Source: Clostridia bacterium
GTDB taxonomy: Bacteria > Bacillota > Clostridia > Oscillospirales > Acutalibacteraceae
DNA: 64,000 bases
Assembly (NCBI GenBank): GCA_017410325.1
Contig: JAFQRA010000038.1
Coordinates: 31,841-95,840, forward strand
Direction of reading: 5' to 3'
In this document: piece after piece, positions 17,199-24,889 of the stretch
Layout of the letters: every line of letters begins with the position of its first letter
Position numbering within the stretch: the first letter of the stretch is position 1
Notes under the pieces: model-generated
Databases searched by the model: none
What the model saw: only the letters and a program-made list of their open reading frames with translations
What the model was told of the DNA's origin: nothing
Made by a program: the position numbers and the translations under genes

Positions 17199-17942
17199 AT
17201 GCAAAATAATAAATTTAAAAGAGAATTAGTTTTTTCTGTTATTTCGATATCTGTATATTTTGCATTGCTTAATTTGGCAAACAAGTTATCTTCTGCAATT
17301 AACACACCTAACAGTATAAATGCATTAGTGGTAATTGTATTTTTTGTGGCAGTAATTGTTTATCTGAAAAAGAAAAAGCTTCTGTCATATTATGGTATTA
17401 ACAGTCTGAAAGAGCTTGATTACAAAAATCTGCTTTTTTGTGCACCTATGATTGTAGTTGCATCAGTCAATCTGAGATACGGAATAAATATTGATAATTC
17501 ATGGGAACAAGTTATTTTTATCACACTAAAGATGTTGGGCGTAGGCTTTGCTGAGGAAATATTATTCCGCAGTTTTCTAATGAAAGCAATAATGAATAAA
17601 AGTACAACAGCAGCAGTTATAGTTTCAAGCACAGTTTTCGGAATGATACATATCTTTAACTTGCTTTATGGTGCGGATACAACAGCGACACTGGCACAGG
17701 TTGTTTTTGCAACTGCTTTGGGTTTAATGTTCTCAATGTTCTTTTTCAAAACGAACAATATTGTACCTTGTGTGATATGTCATAGCATTATAAATATGAC
17801 TAACATGTTTTTACCAAATGATTTATCAAATAAGCAGTTATATACAGGCTGGATTATTATTATAATACCATCGGTTTTCTATGCCTTTTATTTATATAAA
17901 ACAGAAAAAGCTTTGGTTAAAAAGAATTATGTAAAATCTTAA
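17199..17942 (+). CDS. CPBP intramembrane metalloprotease (Abi/Rce1-like)
   Basis: 247 residues with about seven to eight membrane segments. The catalytic motifs of the CPBP family are complete: EExxxR as E119-E120-R124 in AEEILFRSF, FxxxH with H151 in FGMIHIF, and HxxxN as H195-N199 in CHSIINM. Members process prenylated proteins in eukaryotes and in bacteria are linked to bacteriocin maturation or self-immunity; the substrate here is unknown. Base composition is visibly more AT-rich than the flanking genes, suggesting recent acquisition. No bacteriocin precursor was found next to it. Confidence 0.88.
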   Translation: MQNNKFKRELVFSVISISVYFALLNLANKLSSAINTPNSINALVVIVFFVAVIVYLKKKKLLSYYGINSLKELDYKNLLFCAPMIVVASVNLRYGINIDNSWEQVIFITLKMLGVGFAEEILFRSFLMKAIMNKSTTAAVIVSSTVFGMIHIFNLLYGADTTATLAQVVFATALGLMFSMFFFKTNNIVPCVICHSIINMTNMFLPNDLSNKQLYTGWIIIIIPSVFYAFYLYKTEKALVKKNYVKS

Positions 17943-17968
17943 CAAATTCCAATATATCTAACTGTTAG

Positions 17969-18253
17969 CAACAGCTCATTAATGAATTTAATGATTTACA
18001 TATTGAAGGAATGCCGAAGGTTGAAAAACTTAATGCACTTGTCGGCGGATACATCAACCTTGAATACCGCCTTCCTAACGGAAAAACTGTAAAATTCCTT
18101 GATGATAACGCCACATATCTCGGCAATCAGCTTGAATGTGAATTTGGCGGTGACAGATGCTTCGGAATTGCCGCCAATATGGATTTTCTGCTTGTTTGCA
18201 CTTATGAAGAAAACGGCGAAAATCCTGAGTTGGTCATATACAAAAAGAGATAG
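17969..18253 (+). pseudogene. C-terminal remnant of an unknown protein
   Basis: An ATG at 18011 would give 80 residues, but the same frame stays protein-like upstream (QQLINEFNDLHIEG) back to a TAG at 17966 with no usable start or ribosome binding site. It therefore looks like the 3' part of a gene that lost its start. The visible part (GGYINLEYRLPNGKTVKFLD, then FGGDRCFGIAANMDFLL) is a soluble, beta-rich domain I do not recognise. It belongs to the AT-rich islet. Confidence 0.5.
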
Positions 18254-18342
18254 TGCTATTTTTCTGCTAATAACCAAAATGAAACCGTGCGTTGTGCACG
18301 TCTTCCTTTTTCATTTAGTCTTCAAACTGCTGCCCGGAGGTA

Positions 18343-18711
18343 TTAGGCAAGCTTTCTGAAAAGATTCTTAAAGAGATTTCTCAGAAATGCGAAGAGGTTG
18401 AATTCAAATCTGTCGCGGCCTTCGTAGTCACGGTCAAACTCAACGATTTTTCCGTTTTCGGCGTTGATTGTGTAATCGTATTCAAGGTTGCCTTCGGCTC
18501 TGAATTCAATTTCATATTCGTATCTTCCGTCATCATAGTCGAGCTTTGCTTTGATGAATTTGACTTCGGATTCTTCATAGCCTGCATCCTTGAGGGCGAT
18601 TGCCTTTGCCTCTTTTTCCGAAATCAGATTATCGGACGGTGCGGCAAACGCTGTTACCGAAAGAGAGAGCAGAACGAGAGCTGCAAGTAATAAAGCTGTA
18701 AGTTTTTTCAT
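18343..18711 (-). CDS. Secreted PepSY-domain protein
   Basis: 122 residues from ATG 18711, which has AAAGGA nine bases upstream; an ATG six codons earlier overlaps that site. A signal peptide ends at SVTAFAAP. One PepSY domain follows: the helix ISEKEAKAIALKDAG, then KLDYDDGRYEYEIEF and a strand ending in NAENGKIVEFD. PepSY domains inhibit or regulate secreted proteases and are common as small secreted proteins in Clostridia. The C-terminus FLRNLFKNLFRKLA is amphipathic and basic and may contact the membrane. Confidence 0.85.
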   Translation of the reverse strand: MKKLTALLLAALVLLSLSVTAFAAPSDNLISEKEAKAIALKDAGYEESEVKFIKAKLDYDDGRYEYEIEFRAEGNLEYDYTINAENGKIVEFDRDYEGRDRFEFNLFAFLRNLFKNLFRKLA

Positions 18712-18875
18712 AAGATCATTTCCTTTCATTTTTAAATTTATCGGTTTGGTTTTTTGTTTTTGTTTTGTTAGCTGTCCTTGACTGTGACTTAATAATAACG
18801 GCAGAAAATTAAAGGAACATTAGAGAAATATATTTTTTTAAAAAATTTTATGTTTCTTACTTTTCGCTGTTTCAC

Positions 18876-18904
18876 TTGAATTTCTCTCGGATAACTGTTA
18901 TTAT
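18876..18904 (+). promoter_or_regulatory. Promoter of the phosphodiesterase operon
   Basis: TTGAAT (18876-18881), 17-base spacer, TATTAT (18899-18904), about 36 bases before the start codon. Confidence 0.5.
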
Positions 18905-18939
18905 TTTAATATATCAAAAACCGAAAGGAAGTAATATTT

Positions 18940-19923
18940 ATGTTAACAGCATTCTGGAATTTCATTGCAGGCGTTGCCTCGTTCTTTATGCTCATTTACG
19001 GCATGCTTGTCGGCGTTAACGACGGCTCGGATACGGTTGAGAAATACAAGAACACAGTCGACAGCGTTTCCGCTTACACGAACACGCTTGAAAGCGCACT
19101 TCCCCAGACAGACCTTTACGATATTATTCAGGGCCACTTTGATGCTCCTCTTGCTCAGGGCAAAACCGAGAAAAAGTGTATCGTTCTCGGCTACGACGGC
19201 TGCCGTGCAGACGCACTTGCGCTTATTGACAGCAGCTACAACAGCGCAATTGCCTACCTCAACGAAACAGGCGGCGAAACAAGCCTTGTTTACTGCGGCG
19301 GCGTAAACTACCCCGAAATCAATAAGCAGGATACTTCAACAGCCCCCGGCTGGTGCTCAATCCTCACGGGTGAGTGGGCAAGCGTAACGGGCGTTACCGG
19401 CAACAGTATCCCTAAGCCCATCGAGTACAAAACCCTGTTCGTTTCTCTTGTTGAGGATGAAAAGGCTGAGTCTGCCGCTTTCTACGTTTCCTGGAACGGC
19501 CACTTCGTAAATGACGATTCTACATACGTGCTCGACAAGGCTTATATTGCCGAAAAGAACCTCAACGTTAAATTATGCGATGCACCCGACGACAGAACAA
19601 ATGCCGAGGGTGAAAACGGCACCTACGAAAACACGCTTGCCGACGTTCAGAGTGCAGACTGCTCGGATTTCATCTTCACAATCTTTGAGCACACCGACCA
19701 CGCAGGCCACGGCACGGGCTTCGGCAACCACAACCCCGACTACGTCAGCGAGTTCAAAGCAGAGGAAACCGAAAGCTACAACATCATCAAGGCTATTGAG
19801 GCGCGTGAAACCTACGCTACAGAGGATTGGATGATTATTATTACCTCTGACCACGGCGGCTTCAACACCGGCCACGGCTCGCTCACAATTCAGGAGAGAA
19901 TGGTGTTCGTTACGGTGAGATAA
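18940..19923 (+). CDS. Alkaline-phosphatase-superfamily phosphodiesterase, membrane-anchored
   Basis: 327 residues. Residues 3-25 form an N-terminal membrane helix, with an AF-type start resembling that of the EEP protein at 10027. The rest is a type I phosphodiesterase/alkaline-phosphatase fold: metal Asp86 in VLGYDGCRAD, a nucleophile region TAPGWCSILTGEW with Thr134 the likely nucleophile, DHAGHG, and SDHGGFNTGHG (D304, H305, H312). All metal-site motifs are present, so it should be active on phosphate mono- or diesters outside the membrane. AAAGGAAG lies ahead of ATG 18940. It heads an operon with a Gfo/Idh/MocA dehydrogenase and an EamA transporter, which suggests breakdown of a phosphorylated polyol or sugar. 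Confidence 0.83.
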   Translation: MLTAFWNFIAGVASFFMLIYGMLVGVNDGSDTVEKYKNTVDSVSAYTNTLESALPQTDLYDIIQGHFDAPLAQGKTEKKCIVLGYDGCRADALALIDSSYNSAIAYLNETGGETSLVYCGGVNYPEINKQDTSTAPGWCSILTGEWASVTGVTGNSIPKPIEYKTLFVSLVEDEKAESAAFYVSWNGHFVNDDSTYVLDKAYIAEKNLNVKLCDAPDDRTNAEGENGTYENTLADVQSADCSDFIFTIFEHTDHAGHGTGFGNHNPDYVSEFKAEETESYNIIKAIEARETYATEDWMIIITSDHGGFNTGHGSLTIQERMVFVTVR

Positions 19924-19927
19924 GGCT

Positions 19928-21169
19928 ATGAAAAAAATACGCATAGGAATTTTCGGCCTGGGCAGGGGAGGCTCGTTTTACGAGAGTATCACTGCCTGCG
20001 GCGGTGAGGTTGTTGCGCTGTGCGATAAGGACGAAAAAAAGCTCAGCGATGCAAAAGGACACTGCCCCGAAGCGGAATGCTTCACGGATTTTGAAGAATT
20101 CATCGCCTGCCCGATGGATGCCGTACTGCTTGCAAACTATTTTACACAGCACGCGGAATACGCCGTGCGTTTCCTTGAAAAAAACATAAACGTGCTCAGC
20201 GAATGTACGTCCAACGTGACTATGGCGCAGGGTGTGTCGCTCGTGCGTGCCGCTGAAAAAAGCAAAGCAATTTATATGCTTGCGGAAAACTATCCGTTTA
20301 TGAAGTTCAACCAGGAGATAAAGCGCGTTTGTGACGGCGGTACTCTCGGCAAAATTCTCTACGCCGAGGGTGAATACAACCACCCCGTAGATTTTTACGA
20401 CGGGGAAACCTGCCTTGCCCTGCACACAACTCAGGAGCATTGGCGCAATTACCTGCCCAGAACCTATTACATAACCCACTCGCTTGCACCGATTATGCAC
20501 GCAACGGGCTCAAAGCCCGTAAGGGTTACGGCTATGCCCGTTTTCTCGCCCCTGCCCGAGGATTGCTGCTTCAGCCGCTACGTGGGCGATATAGCCGCAA
20601 TTATAACCACGCTCAACGATGACGATTCCGTTTTCAAGCTTACGGGCTGTTCCGCCTTCGGTGCTCACGGCAATTCCTACAGGGTATGCGGCACCAACGG
20701 ACAGATTGAAAACCTGCGCGGTATGGACGAAAAGGTTATGCTCCGCTACAATTCGTGGCAGATTCCCGAGGGTATGGAGGAAATCAACTGCTACGAGCCC
20801 GAGTGGCACAGCGAGGACGCCGAGGAGGCCGAAAACGCAGGCCACGGCGGCGGCGACTACTTCGTTATAAAGAAGTTTTTCAACTGCATCCGCAACGGTG
20901 AAAAGCCCGATTTTGACGTTTACTTTGCCACCCGAATGGCGAGCGTTGCAATTCTCGGCCACCGCTCGCTTATGGAAAAGGGTGTGCCCTACGATATACC
21001 CGATTTCAGCCGTGAAGAGGACAGGGCGAAGCACGAAAACGATACGCTCACACCCTTTGTCGGCAAAAACGGCGAAGCCCCGACGTATCCCTGCTGTTCA
21101 CGGCCCGATTATGTTCCGACCGAGAAGCAGAGAGAAAACTTTAAAAAGCTTATTGAAAAGAACAACTAA
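19928..21169 (+). CDS. Gfo/Idh/MocA-family oxidoreductase
   Basis: 413 residues. An N-terminal Rossmann fold has GIFGLGRGG for NAD(P) and ALCDKDE closing the second strand; ECTSNVT and AENYPFMKFNQEI correspond to the EKP and substrate-binding regions, with EK-P replaced by EC-T. The C-terminal half is the alpha/beta substrate domain with EGEYNHPVDFYDG. Family members oxidise sugars, inositols or related polyols or cleave glycosides through a 3-keto intermediate. It starts four bases after the phosphodiesterase stop, so both are probably made together and may act in sequence on one substrate. Confidence 0.87.
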   Translation: MKKIRIGIFGLGRGGSFYESITACGGEVVALCDKDEKKLSDAKGHCPEAECFTDFEEFIACPMDAVLLANYFTQHAEYAVRFLEKNINVLSECTSNVTMAQGVSLVRAAEKSKAIYMLAENYPFMKFNQEIKRVCDGGTLGKILYAEGEYNHPVDFYDGETCLALHTTQEHWRNYLPRTYYITHSLAPIMHATGSKPVRVTAMPVFSPLPEDCCFSRYVGDIAAIITTLNDDDSVFKLTGCSAFGAHGNSYRVCGTNGQIENLRGMDEKVMLRYNSWQIPEGMEEINCYEPEWHSEDAEEAENAGHGGGDYFVIKKFFNCIRNGEKPDFDVYFATRMASVAILGHRSLMEKGVPYDIPDFSREEDRAKHENDTLTPFVGKNGEAPTYPCCSRPDYVPTEKQRENFKKLIEKNN

Positions 21170-21184
21170 AGAAGGAATTAAAAT

Positions 21185-22039
21185 TTGGTTTACTACGGTA
21201 TAATTTCCGTTGCCGTAATGATGTTCAGCGTTCAGTTTTTCTTCAACCGTGAATTTGAACGCTCCTACGGCAGTACGCTTCGTGACACCCTCGTTTTTTC
21301 GGCGGGAAGCAGTGCGGCAGGCCTTGTCGTACTGTTGCTGATTAACGGCGCAAAATTAGAATTCACACCGTTTTCATTTATAATGGCGGTGCTCACGGCG
21401 CTTGATATGATAGCCTACAGCTTCTGCAGTCTGAAGGCACTGGGCAAAATCAACCTCTCGCTCTATTCAATGTTTGCAATGCTCGGCGGTATGGCTCTGC
21501 CCTTTGCGGTGGGTATAGTGTTCTTCAATGAAGAATTAACCCTCGGCAAGGTGCTGTGCTTTGCGATTGTTGCCGCCGCACTTGCGCTCACGGTCAAGCG
21601 CGAAAAGGGCGGCAAGGGCTATATCTGGTACGCCGGCATTTTCGTGCTCAACGGTCTTTCGGGCGTGCTTTCAACCGTGTTTCAGTCAGCACCCTATGAA
21701 AAAACCTCGGCGGCAGGCTATTCCGTGCTCACCGCCGCAGTTATGACCGTGCTTTCCGCAGTTCTCATTCCCTTTGTAAAGGGCGAAAAGCGGAAAATGA
21801 ACAGGCGTGCGGCGCTGAGCACCGTGTGTAACGGTGTGCTCGGCAGGGTTGCAAACTGGCTGCTGCTGATTGCGCTTGCGCACCTGCCTGCTTCGGCACA
21901 GTACCCGTTTGTCACGGGCGGTGTAATGATTTGTTCAACCGTAATCTGCTTCTTCACACCCGATAAGCCCGGCAAGCGCGAAATCGCCGCCGTTGCGCTG
22001 TCGTTTGCAGGTCTTATAATCTTAATGTTTGTTCCGTAA
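21185..22039 (+). CDS. EamA/DMT-superfamily transporter
   Basis: 284 residues with ten predicted membrane segments in two halves, the drug/metabolite transporter architecture. TTG 21185 is used with AGAAGGA upstream; there is no in-frame ATG before the first helix. FYSMFAMLGGMALPF-like and FFNEELTLGK segments match the EamA repeat. It is third in the operon after the phosphodiesterase and the oxidoreductase, so it may export or import the product; direction and substrate cannot be determined. Confidence 0.85.
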   Translation: MVYYGIISVAVMMFSVQFFFNREFERSYGSTLRDTLVFSAGSSAAGLVVLLLINGAKLEFTPFSFIMAVLTALDMIAYSFCSLKALGKINLSLYSMFAMLGGMALPFAVGIVFFNEELTLGKVLCFAIVAAALALTVKREKGGKGYIWYAGIFVLNGLSGVLSTVFQSAPYEKTSAAGYSVLTAAVMTVLSAVLIPFVKGEKRKMNRRAALSTVCNGVLGRVANWLLLIALAHLPASAQYPFVTGGVMICSTVICFFTPDKPGKREIAAVALSFAGLIILMFVP

Positions 22040-22046
22040 GAAAAAC

Positions 22047-22123
22047 TAAGTTTGCCTTACGGCAAGTGAAGTTGTCTGCGACAGTGAAGTTCACTTATCA
22101 TGAGTGAAGTTTGCTTCGCAAAT
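22047..22123. repeat. Hairpin array built on GTGAAGTT
   Basis: Three full copies of GTGAAGTT (22066, 22084, 22104) plus a partial one alternate with different small hairpins: TTGCC/GGCAA, TGTC/GACA, TTCACT/AGTGAA, TTTGC/GCAAA. It has the same design as the GCATATCATC array but a different constant word. It sits between convergent genes. Confidence 0.7.
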
Positions 22124-22127
22124 GAAT

Positions 22128-22165
22128 ACAAAAACACCTTGGCATCTTAATTGATGTCAAGGTGT
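22128..22165 (-). terminator. Terminator of the minus-strand HAD gene
   Basis: 13-bp stem with one wobble pair (22134-22146 and 22153-22165), followed on the minus strand by TTTTTG, five bases after the HAD stop. Confidence 0.8.
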
Positions 22166-22169
22166 AATT

Positions 22170-22814
22170 TTATATCAGCTTTTCAATATCTTTCGTAGCT
22201 TCGACTATATAATCTGCGCCTGCGTTTTTAAGCGTTTGGGCATCGAAGCTGCCCGTTACGCCGACTACCTTACAGCCTGCCGCCTTGCCCGATTCAACGC
22301 CTGCGACGGCGTCCTCAACAACGAGGCAGTTTTCGGGGCTGACACTGACCGCATTTGCCGCCTTGATGTAAATTTCGGGGTCGGGCTTTTTGTTCGTGAT
22401 ATCGCTGCCCGTTATAACCGCGTCGAAAACGCATTCCTCAACGCCGAGCACACGGATGTTTACGTCAACCTTTCTTCTGTCGGCCGAAGAAGCAACGGCG
22501 AGCTTGCATTTCTTTTTAAGCTCGGGCAAAAGCTCTTTCATACCCGGCGCACCCTCAACTATCGTTTCGGCAAGCTGAATGTAAATTTCGTAGCACTCAT
22601 CCTTCATCTGCGGCAGGTACGTGCCGCCGTTTTTGCGTACAACACCGCCGATAGCCGTGTCCTCACCCTTGCCGACGAAGTCCGCAAAATCCTCAAACCT
22701 TGCGTTTATGCCGTACTTGTTTTTAAGGTGGTCTATGGCGCATTTCATAAGCGGTGTTTCGGAATCCACCAGAACGCCGTCCATATCAAAAAGTATTGCT
22801 TTAATTTCACTCAT
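22170..22814 (-). CDS. HAD-family phosphatase, beta-phosphoglucomutase-like
   Basis: 214 residues from ATG 22814. Motif I is FDMDGVLVDSE (D10 nucleophile, D12 acid/base), motif II VASSADRR, motif III around KKPDPE and motif IV VVEDAVAGVESG, with a helical cap between motifs I and II. This is the subfamily of beta-phosphoglucomutases and small sugar-phosphate phosphatases. The gene overlaps the end of the TtcA-like gene by eight bases and is followed by a terminator, so it is the last gene of that operon. The exact substrate cannot be assigned. Confidence 0.88.
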   Translation of the reverse strand: MSEIKAILFDMDGVLVDSETPLMKCAIDHLKNKYGINARFEDFADFVGKGEDTAIGGVVRKNGGTYLPQMKDECYEIYIQLAETIVEGAPGMKELLPELKKKCKLAVASSADRRKVDVNIRVLGVEECVFDAVITGSDITNKKPDPEIYIKAANAVSVSPENCLVVEDAVAGVESGKAAGCKVVGVTGSFDAQTLKNAGADYIVEATKDIEKLI

Positions 22815-23535
22815 CTTCAACAATCCCCCAGCCGTCAATGCCCTTGTGCTGCATTGCCGTTATAATTTTCGAACGTATGTCGCCGTATTTTTTCTCAAAT
22901 GCGGTGAGCTGCTCTTTCATACTTTCTCTTTCCGTCACGCCGTCTGCAGGGCAGCGGCTTTTGACTACGGGCAAGCCCATTCGGCGCACTATTCTTGCGG
23001 GCTCGCTTTCGCGGCAGAATATCATCGGGCGGATTACAAAAATATCCTTGCGCGACATATAGGTCACGGGCGAAAAGCAGCCGATGTAGCCACCGTTGAG
23101 CAGATTCATCAGGAAGGTTTCCGCCGCATCGTCCATATGGTGGCCGAGCGCCACCTTGTTGCAGCCTGCCGCCTTTGCCGCATCGTGCAGAGCACCTCGG
23201 CGCATTTTGGCGCACAGACTGCACGGATTTTTTTCTTTTCTCGTTTCAAAAATGATTTCACCAAGCTGTGTGCGCTTGATTATGTATTCAACCTCAAGCT
23301 CTTTACACAGCTTTTCAAGCGGCGAAAAATCCGTTTCCCGGCCGCCGAAGCACGGGTCAAGCGAAATTGCAACAAGCTCATACTTGTGCGGGTAAAACCG
23401 CCTCATATTAGCAAGCGCCACGAGCATAGCCGTGCTGTCCTTACCGCCCGACAAGCCCACGGCAACCCGGTCGCCGTCCTGAATCATATTGTATTTTTCC
23501 ATCGCCGAGCGCATGTGGCTCATCATTTTCTGCAT
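22807..23535 (-). CDS. ttcA: TtcA-like tRNA thiolase (PP-loop ATPase)
   Basis: 242 residues. PP-loop SGGKDS (29-34) for ATP adenylation, CSLC (C105, C108) and a third Cys in SRCPAD, the three positions that hold the iron-sulfur cluster in TtcA, and GHHMDDAAETFLMNLL. TtcA installs 2-thiocytidine at tRNA position 32. It lacks the extra C-terminal domains of TilS. Several Clostridia carry TtcA/TtuA relatives, so the exact tRNA target is less sure than the chemistry. Confidence 0.85.
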   Translation of the reverse strand: MQKMMSHMRSAMEKYNMIQDGDRVAVGLSGGKDSTAMLVALANMRRFYPHKYELVAISLDPCFGGRETDFSPLEKLCKELEVEYIIKRTQLGEIIFETRKEKNPCSLCAKMRRGALHDAAKAAGCNKVALGHHMDDAAETFLMNLLNGGYIGCFSPVTYMSRKDIFVIRPMIFCRESEPARIVRRMGLPVVKSRCPADGVTERESMKEQLTAFEKKYGDIRSKIITAMQHKGIDGWGIVEDE

Positions 23536-23571
23536 TTTATTTTCTCCGAAAATGCGTTTTTGTATTTATAT

Positions 23572-23708
23572 CAACCCTCAGTCTTTGCCTTACGGCAAAG
23601 CCAGCTCCCTTCAAAGGGAGCTTTTGACAAACAAATTTACATCGTTGTTGAGTAGGGTTTACCTCCTTTTTAAAGGAGGTGGCACGGCGTAGCCGTGACG
23701 GAGGATTG
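23572..23708 (-). repeat. CAATCCTC miniature repeat, copy 1
   Basis: 137 bp with ends CAACCCTCAGTC and GACGGAGGATTG (imperfect terminal inverted repeats). Four hairpins lie inside: CTTTGCC/GGCAAAG, AGCTCCCTT/AAAGGGAGCT, ACCTCCTTTT/TAAAGGAGGT and CACGGC/GCCGTG. It lies 13 bases behind the DUF559 stop codon. Confidence 0.9.
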
Positions 23709-23721
23709 CCTGCACAGAATT

Positions 23722-24093
23722 TTAATTATTGATTCTTTCTTTTGCGGTGTTATCTATCACCGTGCATACTTCGTAAAAATGTTTATTTATATCTGCATTT
23801 GAAAATCTTAATACCTTTAAGTTAAGGCTTTCCAAATATTTATCTCTTTCAATGTCTTTTGCTTCGCCTGTTATCTGATAATGCTGTGAGCCGTCAAGCT
23901 CAACTACCAGCTTTGCCTTGTCGCAATAAAAATCAACTATGTAATTTCCTATTATCCGCTGTCTGTTAAACCTTGCCGGATATGTACGCAAAAACTGATA
24001 CCACAGTCTGCTTTCCTGCGGTGTTGCGATCTTACGTAACGCTCTTGAAAAGCCTTTGAGCTTTTTGTTTCGGGGAAGGAATGAGTTTTCCAT
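23722..24093 (-). CDS. DUF559 (restriction-endonuclease-fold) protein
   Basis: 123 residues from ATG 24093, with AAAGGA eight bases upstream; a TTG at 24129 would lie inside repeat copy 2. DUF559 hallmarks: TPQESRLWYQFLR, RFNRQRIIGNYIVDFYC and KLVVELDGSQHY, giving the D...ExD-like catalytic layout of Vsr/PD-(D/E)XK nucleases, then LRFSNADI. The family is widespread, often near repeats, and its biological role is unsettled. Flanking miniature repeats on both sides make it look like a separately transferred cassette. Confidence 0.87.
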   Translation of the reverse strand: MENSFLPRNKKLKGFSRALRKIATPQESRLWYQFLRTYPARFNRQRIIGNYIVDFYCDKAKLVVELDGSQHYQITGEAKDIERDKYLESLNLKVLRFSNADINKHFYEVCTVIDNTAKERINN

Positions 24094-24126
24094 TTTAACA
24101 TTCCTTTGATTTTTATTTTTCTTTGA

Positions 24127-24261
24127 CAACCCTCAGTCACCTTCGGTGACAGCTCCCTTGAAAGGGAGCCCTTGGCAAACAAATTCATAGGGATGTGTAG
24201 TAGGGCATTACCTCCTTTTTAAAGGAGGTGGATTTTGACGAAGTCAAAAGACGGAGGATTG
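24127..24261 (-). repeat. CAATCCTC miniature repeat, copy 2
   Basis: 135 bp, same orientation and ends as copy 1. Hairpins: CACC/GGTG, AGCTCCCTT/AAGGGAGC, ACCTCCTTTT/TAAAGGAGGT and TTTTGAC/GTCAAAA. It lies six bases behind the Nudix stop codon. Confidence 0.9.
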
Positions 24262-24267
24262 AAATAA

Positions 24268-24714
24268 TTATTTTGTTTTCATTTCAACGAATTTTTTGAT
24301 ATAGCCTATCTGTGTAGGCATAATGTTTTCAGGGAGCTTGTCAAGAGAGAAGAAAACAAGCTCTCTGCTTTCTCCGTCGGGTTTCAGTTCGCCGAAAAAT
24401 TCATTTATTTCGTAAACAATATCTGTATAATAAACTTCGTCTTTGTTGGGATAAACCATATGCACATTGGCTTTGATGTCGAATAGCTTGGGGTTTGCAA
24501 TATCAAGGTTGGTTTCTTCTTTAATTTCTCTTTTCAAAGCATCTTCAAGTGATTCGCCAAGTTCAATTGCGCCGCCGGGTGTGCACCACTCGCCCGTGTC
24601 TGTTCTTTTTTCAAGCAAAAGACCCTTTTCTTCGTTATAAAGGATACCCATTGCGGCAACTGCCATAATAGGAGCGTGTCCGACAAATTTTCTCATATCG
24701 CCTATATAGCTCAT
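24268..24714 (-). CDS. Nudix hydrolase
   Basis: 148 residues. A complete Nudix box runs from G48 to E67: Gx5E (E54), then x7REI (R62, E63, I64) and EE (E66, E67), in GGAIELGE...REIKEET. The N-terminal part is the YjhB/ADP-ribose-type branch (AVAAMGILYNEEKGLLLEKR). The family hydrolyses nucleoside diphosphates linked to another group; the substrate is not predictable. GGAGTG precedes ATG 24714. It lies between two copies of the miniature repeat. Confidence 0.9.
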   Translation of the reverse strand: MSYIGDMRKFVGHAPIMAVAAMGILYNEEKGLLLEKRTDTGEWCTPGGAIELGESLEDALKREIKEETNLDIANPKLFDIKANVHMVYPNKDEVYYTDIVYEINEFFGELKPDGESRELVFFSLDKLPENIMPTQIGYIKKFVEMKTK

Positions 24715-24743
24715 TTAAAGTATCACTCCTGTTTGTTTTTTAT

Positions 24744-24888
24744 CAATCCTCAGTCAAAATCGCTTTGCGATTTCGACAGCTCCTTTCAAAAGGAGCTTTT
24801 GACAAAGCAATTTATATCGATGTTGGATAGAGTTTTACCTCCTTTTGAAAGGAGGTGGATTTTGACGAAGTCAAAAGACGGAGGATTG
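24744..24888 (-). repeat. CAATCCTC miniature repeat, copy 3
   Basis: 145 bp, same orientation. Ends CAATCCTCAGTC and GACGGAGGATTG match at 11 of 12 positions. Hairpins: AAAATCGC/GCGATTT, AGCTCCTTT/AAAGGAGCT, ACCTCCTTTT/GAAAGGAGGT and TTTTGAC/GTCAAAA. It lies one base behind the stop codon at 24890. Confidence 0.9.
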
Positions 24889-24889
24889 A

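Noticed and set aside
17199-17942. CPBP protease as part of a bacteriocin locus
   Set aside because: No precursor peptide with a GG leader and no ABC exporter lies nearby.
22621-23655. 344-residue plus-strand frame over the HAD and TtcA-like genes
   Set aside because: It is antisense to two genes with clear motifs and has no recognisable domain or ribosome binding site.
23722-24093. DUF559 protein as a restriction or defence system
   Set aside because: No methyltransferase, helicase or other defence gene is adjacent; its neighbours are Nudix and tRNA-modification genes.
23572-24888. The three repeats as a CRISPR array
   Set aside because: Copies are 135-145 bp, separated by whole genes, and internally palindromic; no cas genes are near.
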